NCBI RefSeq assembly: GCF_003576645.1 | Contig: NC_044930.1 | Coordinates: forward strand, 962,522-1,026,521 | Length of the DNA stretch: 64,000 nucleotides | DNA from: Ipomoea triloba | Lineage: Eukaryota; Streptophyta; Magnoliopsida; Solanales; Convolvulaceae | Direction of reading: 5' to 3' | Shown: positions 1 through 10,587 of the stretch, one piece after another | How positions within the stretch are numbered: the first letter of the stretch is position 1 | Layout: each line of letters begins with the position of its first letter | Translations under genes and position numbers: made by a program | Notes under the pieces: model-generated | What the model was told of the DNA's origin: nothing | What the model saw: only the letters and a program-made list of their open reading frames with translations | Databases searched by the model: none

Positions 1-50
<50 letters not shown>
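1..50. repeat. 50-base poly(A) run at the window edge
   Basis: The window opens with 50 uninterrupted A residues. Twenty-A runs elsewhere in this window sit next to single Ns at clear assembly breaks (14785, 16372), so this may also be a contig-end artefact. A genuine retroelement tail cannot be excluded because the left flank is not visible. Confidence 0.6.
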
Positions 51-52
<2 letters not shown>

Positions 53-273
53 TTAACCAACAAAATGACTAATCTTTGCTAGGGTGAAACTCAACCATCA
101 AAAGATCGATACTATTAGAGTAGATATACCATGCATTATCTAGACCGGTATAGTAGGTCATCATTAATTACTCTAACTTACCATATTGCTTAGTTCAAAA
201 ACTAATGAATTTTACTTCAAAGAAATGTCATTAACTTAAAATATTCTGAAATTTTTTTGACAGTAAATTCCCC

Positions 274-2797
274 CTATTCATCAATGCATTTGGTGGCATC
301 AATAAGAACCCTCTTCATCTCATCAACCAGCTCGTGCATTTGTTCCCTGGAATGCAAAGGTGACGGATAAACACATGCACAGTCAAGTTTTCCGTCAATC
401 ACGGCGTCAAACACGGCGATCGACGGTCCCACGCCGTGAACCGAGGAACACCCCACGTAGTCTTCCACGCCGAGGTCCCGTTGGATGTCGGCGCTGATGT
501 CGTAAACCACCGGCTCCTCGAACACCGTTATAAAGGAGGTTCTCAACGATGATGACGCCGTCAGATTAGGGTTGTCGATGGCCTTGCACATCAGGAAATT
601 GAGGTCCGCCATGTCCGAGAAATGTTTGTTGGATTTCTTGGAATTCTCGAAGGCATTGTAGCTTCTCTTTGCCAAATCCCACAGGCTTTCTCCTCCCTTC
701 ATGGTGTGCATGTTGAGAATTGCAGAGTGATAGAATCCTGCACGAGGACAATCTCAGTCAAATTAGTCACAAGTTATAAATTTGACAGTTGATTAGTTAT
801 GAACAAGACTGATTTACCTTATTGTAAATATTTTCCTCCTACAATAATAAGACTAAATTACTTAGTGCATATTTTCGAATAGTGGTGATGGATACCCAAG
901 ACACGTACCTAATTTGTCCCCAGGAGCCGGCTGACCGACTTCCTTTTCTCGTCAATAGGTTAGGCGTGAAGGCTCTAGTAGCCCGCCTGATGTAGGCAGT
1001 CAGATCGCGGTGCCCGACCCGGTACGGCACTCAGAGGCAGCGAACCATGTATTCGTGGGGAATCTTGACAAATTTGGCAAGATTCTTTGCTAATTTATAT
1101 TAGGAAATGTTTGTGGTGGTTTGGTTAGTTTTAGTAGCTTTAAGTTCCTTTCTAAAGCCTATTAATTTGGTATAAACACATAGTAATTAAAAGGTTTTGA
1201 TATGAATACAAGGACAAGTACTCTTCTTAAATTGTTCTTGTGTTTTCACTTATTATTTTATCTAAGTTTTACGGTAATGCATGTTGGCCTGCCTAACGGT
1301 CATCCTAAAACCAACAAGTGGATTGTTGGGTTTTCATCTTCACTAAAAAATTAATATATGAAAGTGGACCAACTAACCATAATGGTGAGAAGAAAGAGGG
1401 GGATCAAGAATTGAACGGCAGTCAGTGAGTATCACAACTCCATATTTCTTCTTCTGCTGCTGATGATGATGATCCCACTGGGATCTTGAAGAATGTGCTG
1501 CTATCAATCCTGCTGCTGTTAAAACTCCACATAACTTGATCCCAGCAGATTTGCAACCCTAACCAACAAAGAATATAACAATTTATATACAATTAAGTTT
1601 GTATCCGCATTTCACATGATAAAACTAATCTGTCATTCGGGTAGAGATTCTCCCGGCCCACACATCTCGATCTCTAGAATCTTTAGTATTTTATACATAA
1701 TATTAACAGTGTGTGTCATGCATGTGAAAATTGTGTTGGGATGGTGACTTATGATTAGAGAGGATGGACCATTATATAGATGAAAGAATTAAAGACGGAG
1801 TTTATGTTCGGACAATTTCAACTAAGTTGATTAGACTTTTAACTTGGTAAACATAAAATTACAAGTTTGGCACTCAGCTGTAATGTTTGGGCAACCTATG
1901 ATGTTTACCTTTTTGGAGTTTAAACACTCTTAAATAGTAACTGATAAATTTCTGGTTAGTAAAAAATTTTAAAAAGGAATTAAAGAGGGGAAGAATTATA
2001 GTTACTGCAAGGATTCTTGAAGTGTGATGGAGGTTCAACTGCAGCCTAACCACAAGAGAATGCCTAGGCCCTTTTACGTCATTGAACTTCAAATTAGTCA
2101 AACGGAAAGAGTTGACAGAATACCCCAGCATGTCTAAGCCATGAGCCCAAAGCCTCTTCTTTGATTTCTCACTGGGGACAACATTTTCTATTCCGAAACT
2201 ACCCTCCCCTTCGTTCTTTATTCCCTTCAGTGTCCCCTCCCCCATAAACTCCATCAACTCCCCCAGCAGCGCCACCGCCGTGGTCCGGTCGCACACCGCC
2301 GTGTGGAACCGCAGCGCCATCACGCGCTTCCCGTCCTCCGGCAACGCGTAAACGCTCGCGAAGAGCACGTCGGCGCCGGAAGGCGGGAAGGAATTAGGGT
2401 TTCGCCACGCGGCGTTGTTGCTCAGCTCGTGCTCGAGGATTATCTGGAAGGGAGAGAGAGAAACGACGTCGGATGAGGAATCTTTCCGGGACCGGAGTAA
2501 CTGCAGAGTCGCCGGCGCGTCGAAGCGCGTGATTTGGACGTCTGGGGTGGCGGATATGGCGAAGGAGAACGCCTTGGTTGCGGCGTTGTAGAGAAGCTTG
2601 GAGCGGAGGGTAGGATGGGAATTTAGGATGTTGTGGAGGGCATTTCGGAGAACACAAGTGTCCGCCGCTTCCGGCGACACGAGAAACGCCAGCACTGTGA
2701 TGCCTGTGCCGCCGGAGACGGCTTTGCACCAGGCGTGTTCAGTGCCTCCGACAATCCTCTCCTTATTATTCTCATCGCCGCCTTTTCTAACAGACAT
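274..2797 (-). CDS. CoA-dependent acyltransferase-like protein (condensation/chloramphenicol-acetyltransferase fold), 3 exons
   Basis: Coding exons on the minus strand are 2797-2006, 1558-1378 and 737-274. They join in phase at consensus GT-AG sites to give 478 residues. Exon 1 holds the N-terminal half of a CoA-dependent acyltransferase fold (LRNALHNILNSHPTLRSKL, then MALRFHTAVCDRT at about residues 160-172). Exon 2 encodes GIKLCGVLTAAGLIAAHSS and YGVVILTDCRSILDPPLSS. Exon 3 continues FYHSAILNMHTMKGGESLWD and ends in a helical tail (EQMHELVDEMKRVLIDATKC). I recognise this as the plant family annotated as uncharacterised acyltransferase-like or condensation-domain proteins. The substrate is not known to me. 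The canonical HHxxxD active-site motif is not exact: His165 is followed by Asp at +5 rather than +4. No signal peptide or membrane segment is evident. The start is the first in-frame ATG of the long exon. Confidence 0.85.
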
Positions 2798-2879
2798 TAT
2801 TGTCGTCTTGTTACACAGTATTATTGTTTCTCGGAGTTAATAAGGATTCGGAATATCGACGGGGAAGATGGAGAATAGG

Positions 2880-3308
2880 TAGTGAAGTATGAATGGCAGC
2901 CTTATTGGTTTGCTATTTATAAAATATTCTGCAAGGTGGACCGATGTTAATATTACTACACATTTATGACCATCCTCTCATAAATTAGTTAGAGTAGTCA
3001 TACCAAGTGGAAAGATATGGGAGTTGAAATTGTGGTATAATGGTACGAAGTGACTCTACCAAATGAGAGATTATATGTTTGATTTAAAATTTTGATAAAG
3101 TAGATATGAATAAATAAATAAAAAAAAAAGAAAAACCCACAATTAGTTTTGGAATTGGAAAAATTAATTTTAATATTGGTTCCCGTGGTCACGTCCCTCA
3201 AATTTTGAAATAGTAAGTTAATTGTTAAAATGAATATCACTTAATTATGTAAAAAAAAATGTTGCCAACAAAATAAATGACAACTTTTACTTGATAAAAG
3301 AGTGACAA
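2880..3308. other. Intergenic, no gene seen
   Basis: AT-rich upstream region of the acyltransferase gene. The apparent frames here are short and composition-driven. I see no recognisable repeat or RNA gene. Confidence 0.5.
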
Positions 3309-3419
3309 GCACCAAAGATCTTGTGGTCTAGTTGCATCCCATATGGGAAGGAGGATCGAGCCTGAAAAAGTAGTTATGAACAGATACTATATTGTAACCA
3401 GAGTCAATAGTACTCAAAT
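3309..3419 (+). mobile_element. tRNA-derived SINE (family A), degenerate copy
   Basis: The sequence starts like a tRNA box A region (CTTGTGGTCTAGTTGCAT) with a degenerate box B (GGATCGAGCC). It then has the family tail GTTATGAACAGATACT...AGTACTCAA, also found at 33761-33858, 61045-61218 and 62819-62923. The internal part is shorter than in the 61-kb copy, and no clear target duplication was found. Confidence 0.6.
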
Positions 3420-5642
3420 CAGTATTGATATTGATTAACATTGTAACTTTTATATAATTTTGACACCCTTGACATAAATTTTTTGGTTCCACCCCCAGTT
3501 GTCTCACTTTTTACAGGCGTTTACAATTTAATAATGGATTAATTACGGTAGTTGCACGGTTACACCTGCATTAATATCGTGGTACAAATTTGTTTGAGAA
3601 ATGGTTAAATACGATAACTACCACTGAAATAGTACAATGATGATTCATCTGACACCAAGTGAAACTACATTGGTTCACATCAAATCGGCTCCAACGACTA
3701 TGTATTTCCTAATGTAGAAATAAATTAATGACTACGTTGCGCCTAATTAACTCCCTTATTAAGAAGTTGGATAAAATGTGAAGAGAAGTAGGTGATACTA
3801 GCCGGAGCAATTAAATTATTAGTTGCCTGGAGTGGAAAGTGAATTGGACATGATAATTCTCATACTATAAAATTACGATTTAATTTTGATAACAGTTTTT
3901 TAGTTGGCACATATATGTTGTTCTGCCATTAGATAATAACTGTGTATTTCTTTCATCACTCAAAAAAATTTATTTGAGTGATTGTGCCGAATATATTAAT
4001 GTTTCTCTCGTGAGTTGGCAATCATATAAAACATTATGACCATGTTTGGTAAATGGTTGTTAGCTGATTGTGTTAGAGGGTATGACTAGTTAATAATATT
4101 AGCTGATTGTAGAAATGTGTTTGGTAAATTAGTTGTTAGCTGATAGCTGTTTGGTATAATTTATTTTCTCAAAAAACTAATTGAAAAATTGTTTTGAGTA
4201 ACTTTTTAAATTTTAACATTTGTAGTTACAGAAAGTTGATTAACAAAACATTTTATGTCTGATGCCCATAAAGAAACATCCCTACAATAAGGTAAAATCT
4301 CACAGTAAAGTTGTCATGATTTGATCTTGCATCTTTAGTTCAATCTTCCACCCAAAAATCAATTCAACTGGTGGCATTGTGAGTGAATTTATTACTGATA
4401 TACATTAGTTGTGTACATACATGTGCATTTCACATTACCATATCAAAGTTCATGTGACCATTGATGGTTTGCTTCCCTATTTATGTGAAGAAATAAATGT
4501 TGATTTGATAGAAAGCAATAGTTAATTAATTAGCTATGGGGCTGGCTGGCTTTGTGTGTTGACAAATGGCAATAGCCAAACTGTATGTACTATGTAATTG
4601 AACTGTAAACATAGTTGCCTACCTTATTCTTCCTGTTGCCAAATCTCATGCCCCATTTTGTGTTCCTTGTCCCATCCACTTCATTTTTTGGTATATTATA
4701 AATGTGTAATAAGCTAAAAATAATCGTACAATATCAGGGTTCTAGTCCATGATATAATGGTTGGTCCACTTCAATATGCGTTGGGAAAGTATATACTTGC
4801 CATATGACGACGTGCTAGTTTAATAATATGAATTAGTGTTTAGTTTTTAACAATTAAACACCATCTACTGTTCATGGGTGTGGTTGATATTACGTGAGTC
4901 TCTTCCAACTTATTGTTATTTTAAAACTCATGAAGAAACATTTTAATTTGCTAGCCTTGAAGTCACATGGTAATTAAATAAGTCAGCCTACCCAATTGAA
5001 TCACTTGAAGTGGGACGCCCTCCCAAAACCGATGCATGGAGAGCTATATTTATAGAGGTTTCTGTGCTATTAAAAAAAAAAAAAGATAGTTTGATTGTTA
5101 AATACGAGGGGTATTGGTATAAATGAATGTTGGGAGTGGCATGAGAATAAAGTATCTTATAACTAATAAGTAACCTAATAAATTTAAAACATGTCGTATA
5201 CAATGTAGATAGTTTGTTATTATTTTTGGAGAATGAGTTTTGTCGTGGGTAGTCGCCCATTTTGTCGTATAACTACTGACAATGGTATTTCTTGTTATGT
5301 CATTTAGTAGGTTCTTTGACGTACCAAAAATAAGATATTTAACCACGTGAATTTGTATTGACTGTCGATATATGAATTAATTAGTCTTAATTAGCTATAT
5401 TCAATTATTTAATTTTGTTATCTTCTTGTACTGATAAATTGATTGGATTAGATCTAATTCAATAAATCATGAATCATAATGAGAATAGTATCAATTACGT
5501 GCATTTTTCAATGTTCTGATCTCATGCATGTGTTTAGGAATACGTTTGCTCATTTTAATGTAAAATTGTAAAGTTTATTTTTTGGGTGTACATTGTCATT
5601 ATGATAGCCACGTGCATGAATGTGAAAATTAAATGATGTTAA
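3420..5642. other. Intergenic, AT-rich; degenerate foldback fragments only
   Basis: No coding exon is convincing. Around 4038-4165 there are repeats of the type TGTTTGGTAAATTAG with GTTAGCTGAT, related to the foldback element at 52700-53162, so a decayed MITE is likely. The open frames near 4988-5346 have no recognisable homology or codon character. Confidence 0.4.
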
Positions 5643-5651
5643 TTTCCAAAT

Positions 5652-6412
5652 GGGAAAATAGAACTTTTTCCCCCTATGTTATGTGCTTATAGCACTTTTT
5701 CCCCATGTGTTATTAAAGTAACAGTTTTTCCTCCTGAAATATTAAATTGACATTATTACCCTTAAAAATAATTATTTCATTTATTTTTCTTCTCCAACAA
5801 ATTATTACTTATAGGTATGGATGATCACGATTCGATTCGAACCTAACCAAACACTGTAGCAACCATACCAAAATAGTATGGACGATTCTGGTTACGATTC
5901 ATAACCGAAAAATAAAATAAAATAATTGTTGAACCGTGAACCGGAACTTAACCACAGTTATATATAGTAAAAATGATAAAACACTTATTTTGATAAATCG
6001 GTATGGTTCGGTTCCAATTTCGATATTGAACCGCCAATCAAAACTTATTTATTTATTTATTTTTATAATTTTATTTCTAATTTAAAAATAGTCTAAATTC
6101 AACAATTATTTTATTTTATTTTTTCGGTTCTGAATCGTAACCGTAACCGTCTATACTATTTAAGTTCAATTGCTATAGTGTTCGATTAGGTTCGTATCGA
6201 ACTGTGATCTTCCATACATATTAGTAATAATTGGTTGGAGAATAAAAATAAATGAAATGGTTATTTTTAAGGGCAAAAATGTCAATTTAATATTACAAGG
6301 GAGAAAACTACTACTTTTAAAGTAACTGAGGGGGAAAAACCGCCACTTTAATAACACACGGGGAAAAAGTGCTATAAGCACATAGCATAGGGGGAAAAAG
6401 TGTCATTTTCCC
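5652..6412. mobile_element. Mutator-type foldback MITE, 761 bp, perfect 9-bp TSD
   Basis: The element begins GGGAAAAT and ends ATTTTCCC. Its two arms are inverted copies of each other over most of the length: the left arm runs into a CGATTCGATTCG and GGTTACGATTC region, and the right arm mirrors it. The direct repeat TTTCCAAAT flanks it exactly (5643-5651 and 6413-6421). A 9-bp target duplication with long terminal inverted repeats is characteristic of Mutator-like elements. There is no transposase frame, so it is non-autonomous. The arms differ at scattered positions, so the insertion is not recent or has been repaired unevenly. Confidence 0.85.
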
Positions 6413-6485
6413 TTTCCAAATTGGTAAAGATTTATCGTTATAACAAATATTTTATATTTATATTCATCGTGATAATTTTCAATCG

Positions 6486-7034
6486 TTATATCGTAGACCA
6501 CGGTGCACATAGTAATGTGCACCTTGGTCCAAAACGACGTCGTTTCGATGTTAGTGAACACGGACGCGAACGACTGCAGGGAATTCATTATCTATAATAC
6601 ACATAACTATTATTTAGAATACACAGAACGTTTGCGTAGAATACACATAATGTTTGCCCAGAATACACAAAATACTGACACAAAATACACAGAACTCATC
6701 CTCATAACATTCGAATGCACAAACACATCACGACCTGTGTTAATAACATGAATACACAGAATATTGACACAAAAAAACACAGAACTCATCCTCCTAAATA
6801 TTCGAATGCACAAACACATCACAACATGTGTTACTAACATGAATACACAGAAAGGTTGCCTAGAATACACAAAATGATTGCCTGGAATACACAGAACGAT
6901 TACCTAAAATACACAAAATATTAACATAAATACACAGACTGGCCAAAATGAGAACCGTGATTTACAAAAAAAAAGAGACGGTTAATTTACAATGCTCAAA
7001 ACAATACCGTTTCCGTACGTGATGCACGATATAA
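6486..7034. mobile_element. Short-TIR element with an internal GAATACACAGAA minisatellite
   Basis: The left edge reads TTATATCGTAGACCACGG. The right edge, reverse-complemented, reads TTATATCGTGCATCACG. Between them is a degenerate tandem array built on GAATACACAGAA and GAATACACAAAAT with spacers such as CGTTTGC and TGATTGCC (about 6595-6940). It belongs to a family of similar-ended elements in this window (19954, 30393, 36591 and 41371). Target duplication was not resolved. There is no coding capacity; the open frames here are translations of the repeat. Confidence 0.55.
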
Positions 7035-7124
7035 TTTGCCAATAATTTTGACCAGGGCCCGATAGGGCCACAAAATTTTGGGGGCTCCAAGCCCAATATT
7101 TAGTGTTTATATGTGTAACTATAT

Positions 7125-7144
7125 TGGGCCTAATTTTAGGGTTT
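7125..7144 (+). promoter_or_regulatory. Site II element and telo-box upstream of the first PPR gene
   Basis: TGGGCC at 7125-7130 is followed six bases later by the exact telo-box TTAGGGTTT at 7136-7144. A pyrimidine-rich stretch and GC-rich leader follow. This pairing is known from promoters of plant nuclear genes for ribosomal and organellar proteins. It probably marks the promoter of the transcript carrying the PPR frame downstream. Confidence 0.55.
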
Positions 7145-7159
7145 TTTTTTTCTCGTCAA

Positions 7160-7756
7160 AGGAATTAGGATCAGACTTAACTCTTCAATCTTCATCTCAT
7201 CATCTGTCTCGACTCTCGTGTCTGATTGTCTGTTTCTTCGTTTGCGGAGGCGGAGGCGGAGGCGGGCGACGACTGCTGAGTGCCGACTGGCGATGGCGTC
7301 TGGTGAGGCACTGAGGCGGGTGAGCCATTGAGTCGTGAGCGACGGAATGGCAGGGGCCAGAAGCGCAGACTGCAGAGCTAGCGCGTAGAGGGCAGCGGCG
7401 CAGCCAGGAAACGGACTCAGACTGGGCACTGGCGAGCGACCGCATTTCTGAATTTTGGTCAGGTTATTTCTCAGGGGGCGGCGCTACTGGTGTTTCCGAG
7501 TTCCGTAGCAGATTGGTCTTAGGACAATGAGACTCAGTTTTAGGATATTTTTCTTTGGAAAAACAAAAGTAAAGGTAACAGAAATTCTTGTAATAGATTG
7601 ATAAACACTGTGTAATTGTTAAGTATCCTGGATTCTAGGTTAGAAAATTTGCTTAACTTGCTGGTGAAAGTAATAAGCATCTGTTATTAAATATTTTTGC
7701 CAGTGTTAAAACCACCAATAACATTGTAAATAACTTTAGTCTCTTGTTGCAGGTGT
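7160..7756 (+). other. Probable 5' leader exon and leader intron of the first PPR transcript
   Basis: A GC-rich block (about 7190-7490) stands out from the AT-rich surroundings and follows the site II/telo-box pair. An AT-rich stretch then ends in a good acceptor, TTGTTGCAG at about 7744-7752. I read this as a non-coding leader exon plus an intron in front of the exon holding the PPR start codon. Both strands of the GC-rich block contain short open frames, but none resembles a protein family I know. Confidence 0.4.
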
Positions 7757-8030
7757 ATGTCATGTAAGATGAGGCAAAAAGAGTATTTTTATTCATCCAA
7801 AATACAAAATCATTCCCATTGGTGGAGCTTTTTGTTAGAAAATTTATTGGAGGCCCAAAATGGCCGAAACTATGACATTCATGTTCACTGCCATTCTACA
7901 GCTCTACTCATTGTCCTAATGTTTCCCTCTAAAAGCTTAAACCCCTCTCCTCTTCCCATTTCTGCAATCAACCTAACACCAAAAGAACTACTCCGTATAT
8001 TTTTAATCATCCTCACAGAGTTTCATACAA

Positions 8031-10272
8031 ATGCTAACAAGTTCAAGAATGAAAATGCTTCTGAATGCAACAGCCCCCAAGTTCAAATTTCAGGAACCCA
8101 TTTTCAGACCTCTTCCGAGCCCTAACCCTGTAAAACTATGGATCGCTATTTCTTCATATGGGTATTTAGCAGTGTTGAATTGCAATCGAGTTCGGAGCCT
8201 GAGAACCCAGTCAGTGCAGATGGTTTCTGGAGAGTTTCCTACAATTTTGGGAACTATGTTTGCTGGAAAAGCCACCACTGTTCTTAAGAGGATACAGTCT
8301 GATAGATGCAAAAGCAGGTTAGGAAAGCTCCGACCTTAATGCTTCATTTTGTAATTCTTTGTCTATGTTTCTGTCACCTAATGTACTTGTCTTTGTGGTT
8401 AATTCTAGATTGGAGTTTTATATATGTCCATTGCTTAGTTGGAGTTTTATATTTGATTGGAATTAGGCCAAGTGGCTAATTTGTGGAGAAAAAAAATCTA
8501 GTAATAATGCTCTAGGAAGACACTCATGTTGCCATGTTGGATGCTGGGCTTGAATTTTATATGAGGTTAATTTTATATAATTGTTAATATTTTCAATAAA
8601 AAAGATGCGAGGTTCTTAATTTTGTTATACTTTTAATTTATTTATGGTTTTCTAGTAGAGGTGCTAAGGTAATGACATAGGGATAAAAACATGAGCCAAT
8701 GCATTATATGGCCGAAAAAATCAAATTAAGCAGAATCTTGTGAGTACTGTAATTAAAGTTTGAGACCAGACAAAAATGGAGAGTTTTTACGGTTTCATTT
8801 CACTAACCAAAACCACAAAGTGTCAATGCTGTTTTTTACAAATTCTTTTCTGTTCTTTTTGATTGCTCTGGATTGACTAATGTAGATACCCTTGGAATAG
8901 TAGAGAAATAAACGTACAATTGTATAGTTTTGTTTGTTCAATTAGACAACTACATAAAGTGATTGTTGATTATATTCATAGTTTTCAGGCCAATGCCCTA
9001 AAGAATTTGTTCTGTTTGGATGACACAATAAAAGATCTCTGTTTCTCTGGAAGAGTGATGGAAGCAGTTGGGATATTGTGCCGCACTGGGGTGCAAGTGG
9101 AATCTGCAACTTATTCCCTCCTCTTGCAGGAATGTATTTTCAGGAAAGCATATAAGAAAGGAAGAAGAATTCATTGGCAAATGATTGTTGTTGGTTTTTT
9201 TCCAAATGAGTATCTGACAATTAAGTTGTTAATCCTATATGCAAAATCAGGCGATTTGGATACTGCACATAGTATTTTTGATAGATTAAAATACAAATGC
9301 CTAGTCTCTTGGAATGCAATGGTTGCAGGATATGTGCAGAAGGGGATGGAAGAAATGGGCTTAAGTCTTTTTTACAACTTAAAACAAAGTGGCTTGAATC
9401 CAGACCAATACACTTTTTCATCAGTCTTTAGGGCCTGTGCCTCTTTAGCTATTTTGGAACAGGGCAGGCAGGCACATGCTATGATGATAAAATGCCAAAT
9501 TAACAGAAATATTGTAGTTAATAGTGCCCTTATGGACATGTATTTCAAATGTAGTAGTCCCTATGATGGGTATCTTGTGTTTGAGAAGTCCTTGGAAAGG
9601 AATGTTATAACATGGACTGCTTTGATTTCTGGTTTTGGGCAGCATGGTAGAGTAGTGGAGGTCTTGGAATTTTTCAATAGAATGATTAGTGAAGGTTTTA
9701 GACCCAACACTGTTACATTTCTTGCAGTTCTTTCTGCATGTAGCCATGGAGGCTTTGTGGATAAAGGTAAAGAGTATTTTTCTTCAATGTCAAGAGATTA
9801 TGGGCTTCAACCAAGCGGAAAACACTATGCAGCTATTGTTGATCTTTTAGGACGTGCAGGAAGATTAGAAGAGGCTTATGAATTTGTTAAAAACTCTCCT
9901 TGTAAGGAGCATTCTGTTTTATGGGGTGCTTTGCTTGGGGCTTGCAAGGTTCATGGAAATATGGACATGGTGAAAATCGCCGCAAGACATTATTTTGAGT
10001 TGGAACCAGAAAATGCTGGTAAATATGTTGTCTTGTCTAATGCTTATGCTTCTTTTGGTATGTGGAACAATGTTGCAGAGATCAGGAGAGTGATGAAGGA
10101 GTCAGGGGTTAAAAAGGAGCCTGGATATAGCATGATTGAGGTTCAAAGACAAGCCCACTTCTTCTCTATGGGCCATAATACGCATACACAAACAGATTTC
10201 ATATACGAAGTGGTTAGGGATTTGACTTGCATTCTGAGAGACACTGGAGATGTACTAGAACTGAGCAGTTAA
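8031..10272 (+). CDS. E-type pentatricopeptide repeat protein, similar to Arabidopsis At4g16470
   Basis: Exon 1 starts at ATG 8031 (in-frame ATGs also at 8049 and 8055; orthologues tend to begin Met-Leu-Leu, favouring 8055). It runs to 8317 (TVLKRIQSDRCKS, then donor GTTAGG). Exon 2 carries the PPR tract to the stop at 10272. The in-phase acceptor is at 8981 (coding from 8982). The better-looking TTTTCAG acceptor at 8988 would break the frame, so this junction needs transcript support. The product is about 517-525 residues. PLS-type repeats include YLTIKLLILYAKSGDLDTA, CLVSWNAMVAGYVQKG, NVITWTALISGFGQHGRV and YAAIVDLLGRAGRLEEAYEF, followed by an E/E+ tail (LWGALLGACKVHGN, GVKKEPGYSMIEVQ). There is no DYW domain. 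PPR proteins bind organellar RNA, and a role in editing or processing is inferred. Upstream TTG-initiated reading is not a real start. Confidence 0.85.
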
Positions 10273-10587
10273 GGGGGAAAGCGTATTGCAAAAGTTGTCA
10301 GAGTTCCTAGTCTCAACTCTCAACTTAAAACCATATTCTTTCTATGCTCTTGATTCACTATGCAACCTCATGCTATTTCTATGTTCTTGATTCATGATTT
10401 CTTCCTCAATCTTTCCTTTTGTACAAAGAGGTGTTGACCAGATTTTTGTAATTTCGTAGTATTTTAATCAGAATAATACGTTAGTCTGGTTGTTTCAAGT
10501 TTCAATTTCTGCACTTTCCTGCGCATAACAAGAGCAGTGAGGCATCCTGATTTTTTATTCCATCTCAGGACTGAGAGCAAAATCTCC

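Noticed and set aside
7757..8125. 122-residue open frame on the plus strand
   Set aside because: It overlaps the PPR first exon in another frame, shows no family features, and is better explained as 5' leader.
8920..8981. Start of the first PPR protein at 8920
   Set aside because: The codon is TTG. Residues before the intron acceptor are intronic, and the true start lies in the upstream exon near 8031-8055.
10537..10587. Upstream extension of the DYW gene
   Set aside because: The open frame begins with GTG, not ATG. The first ATG is 10588 and gives a plausible transit peptide.
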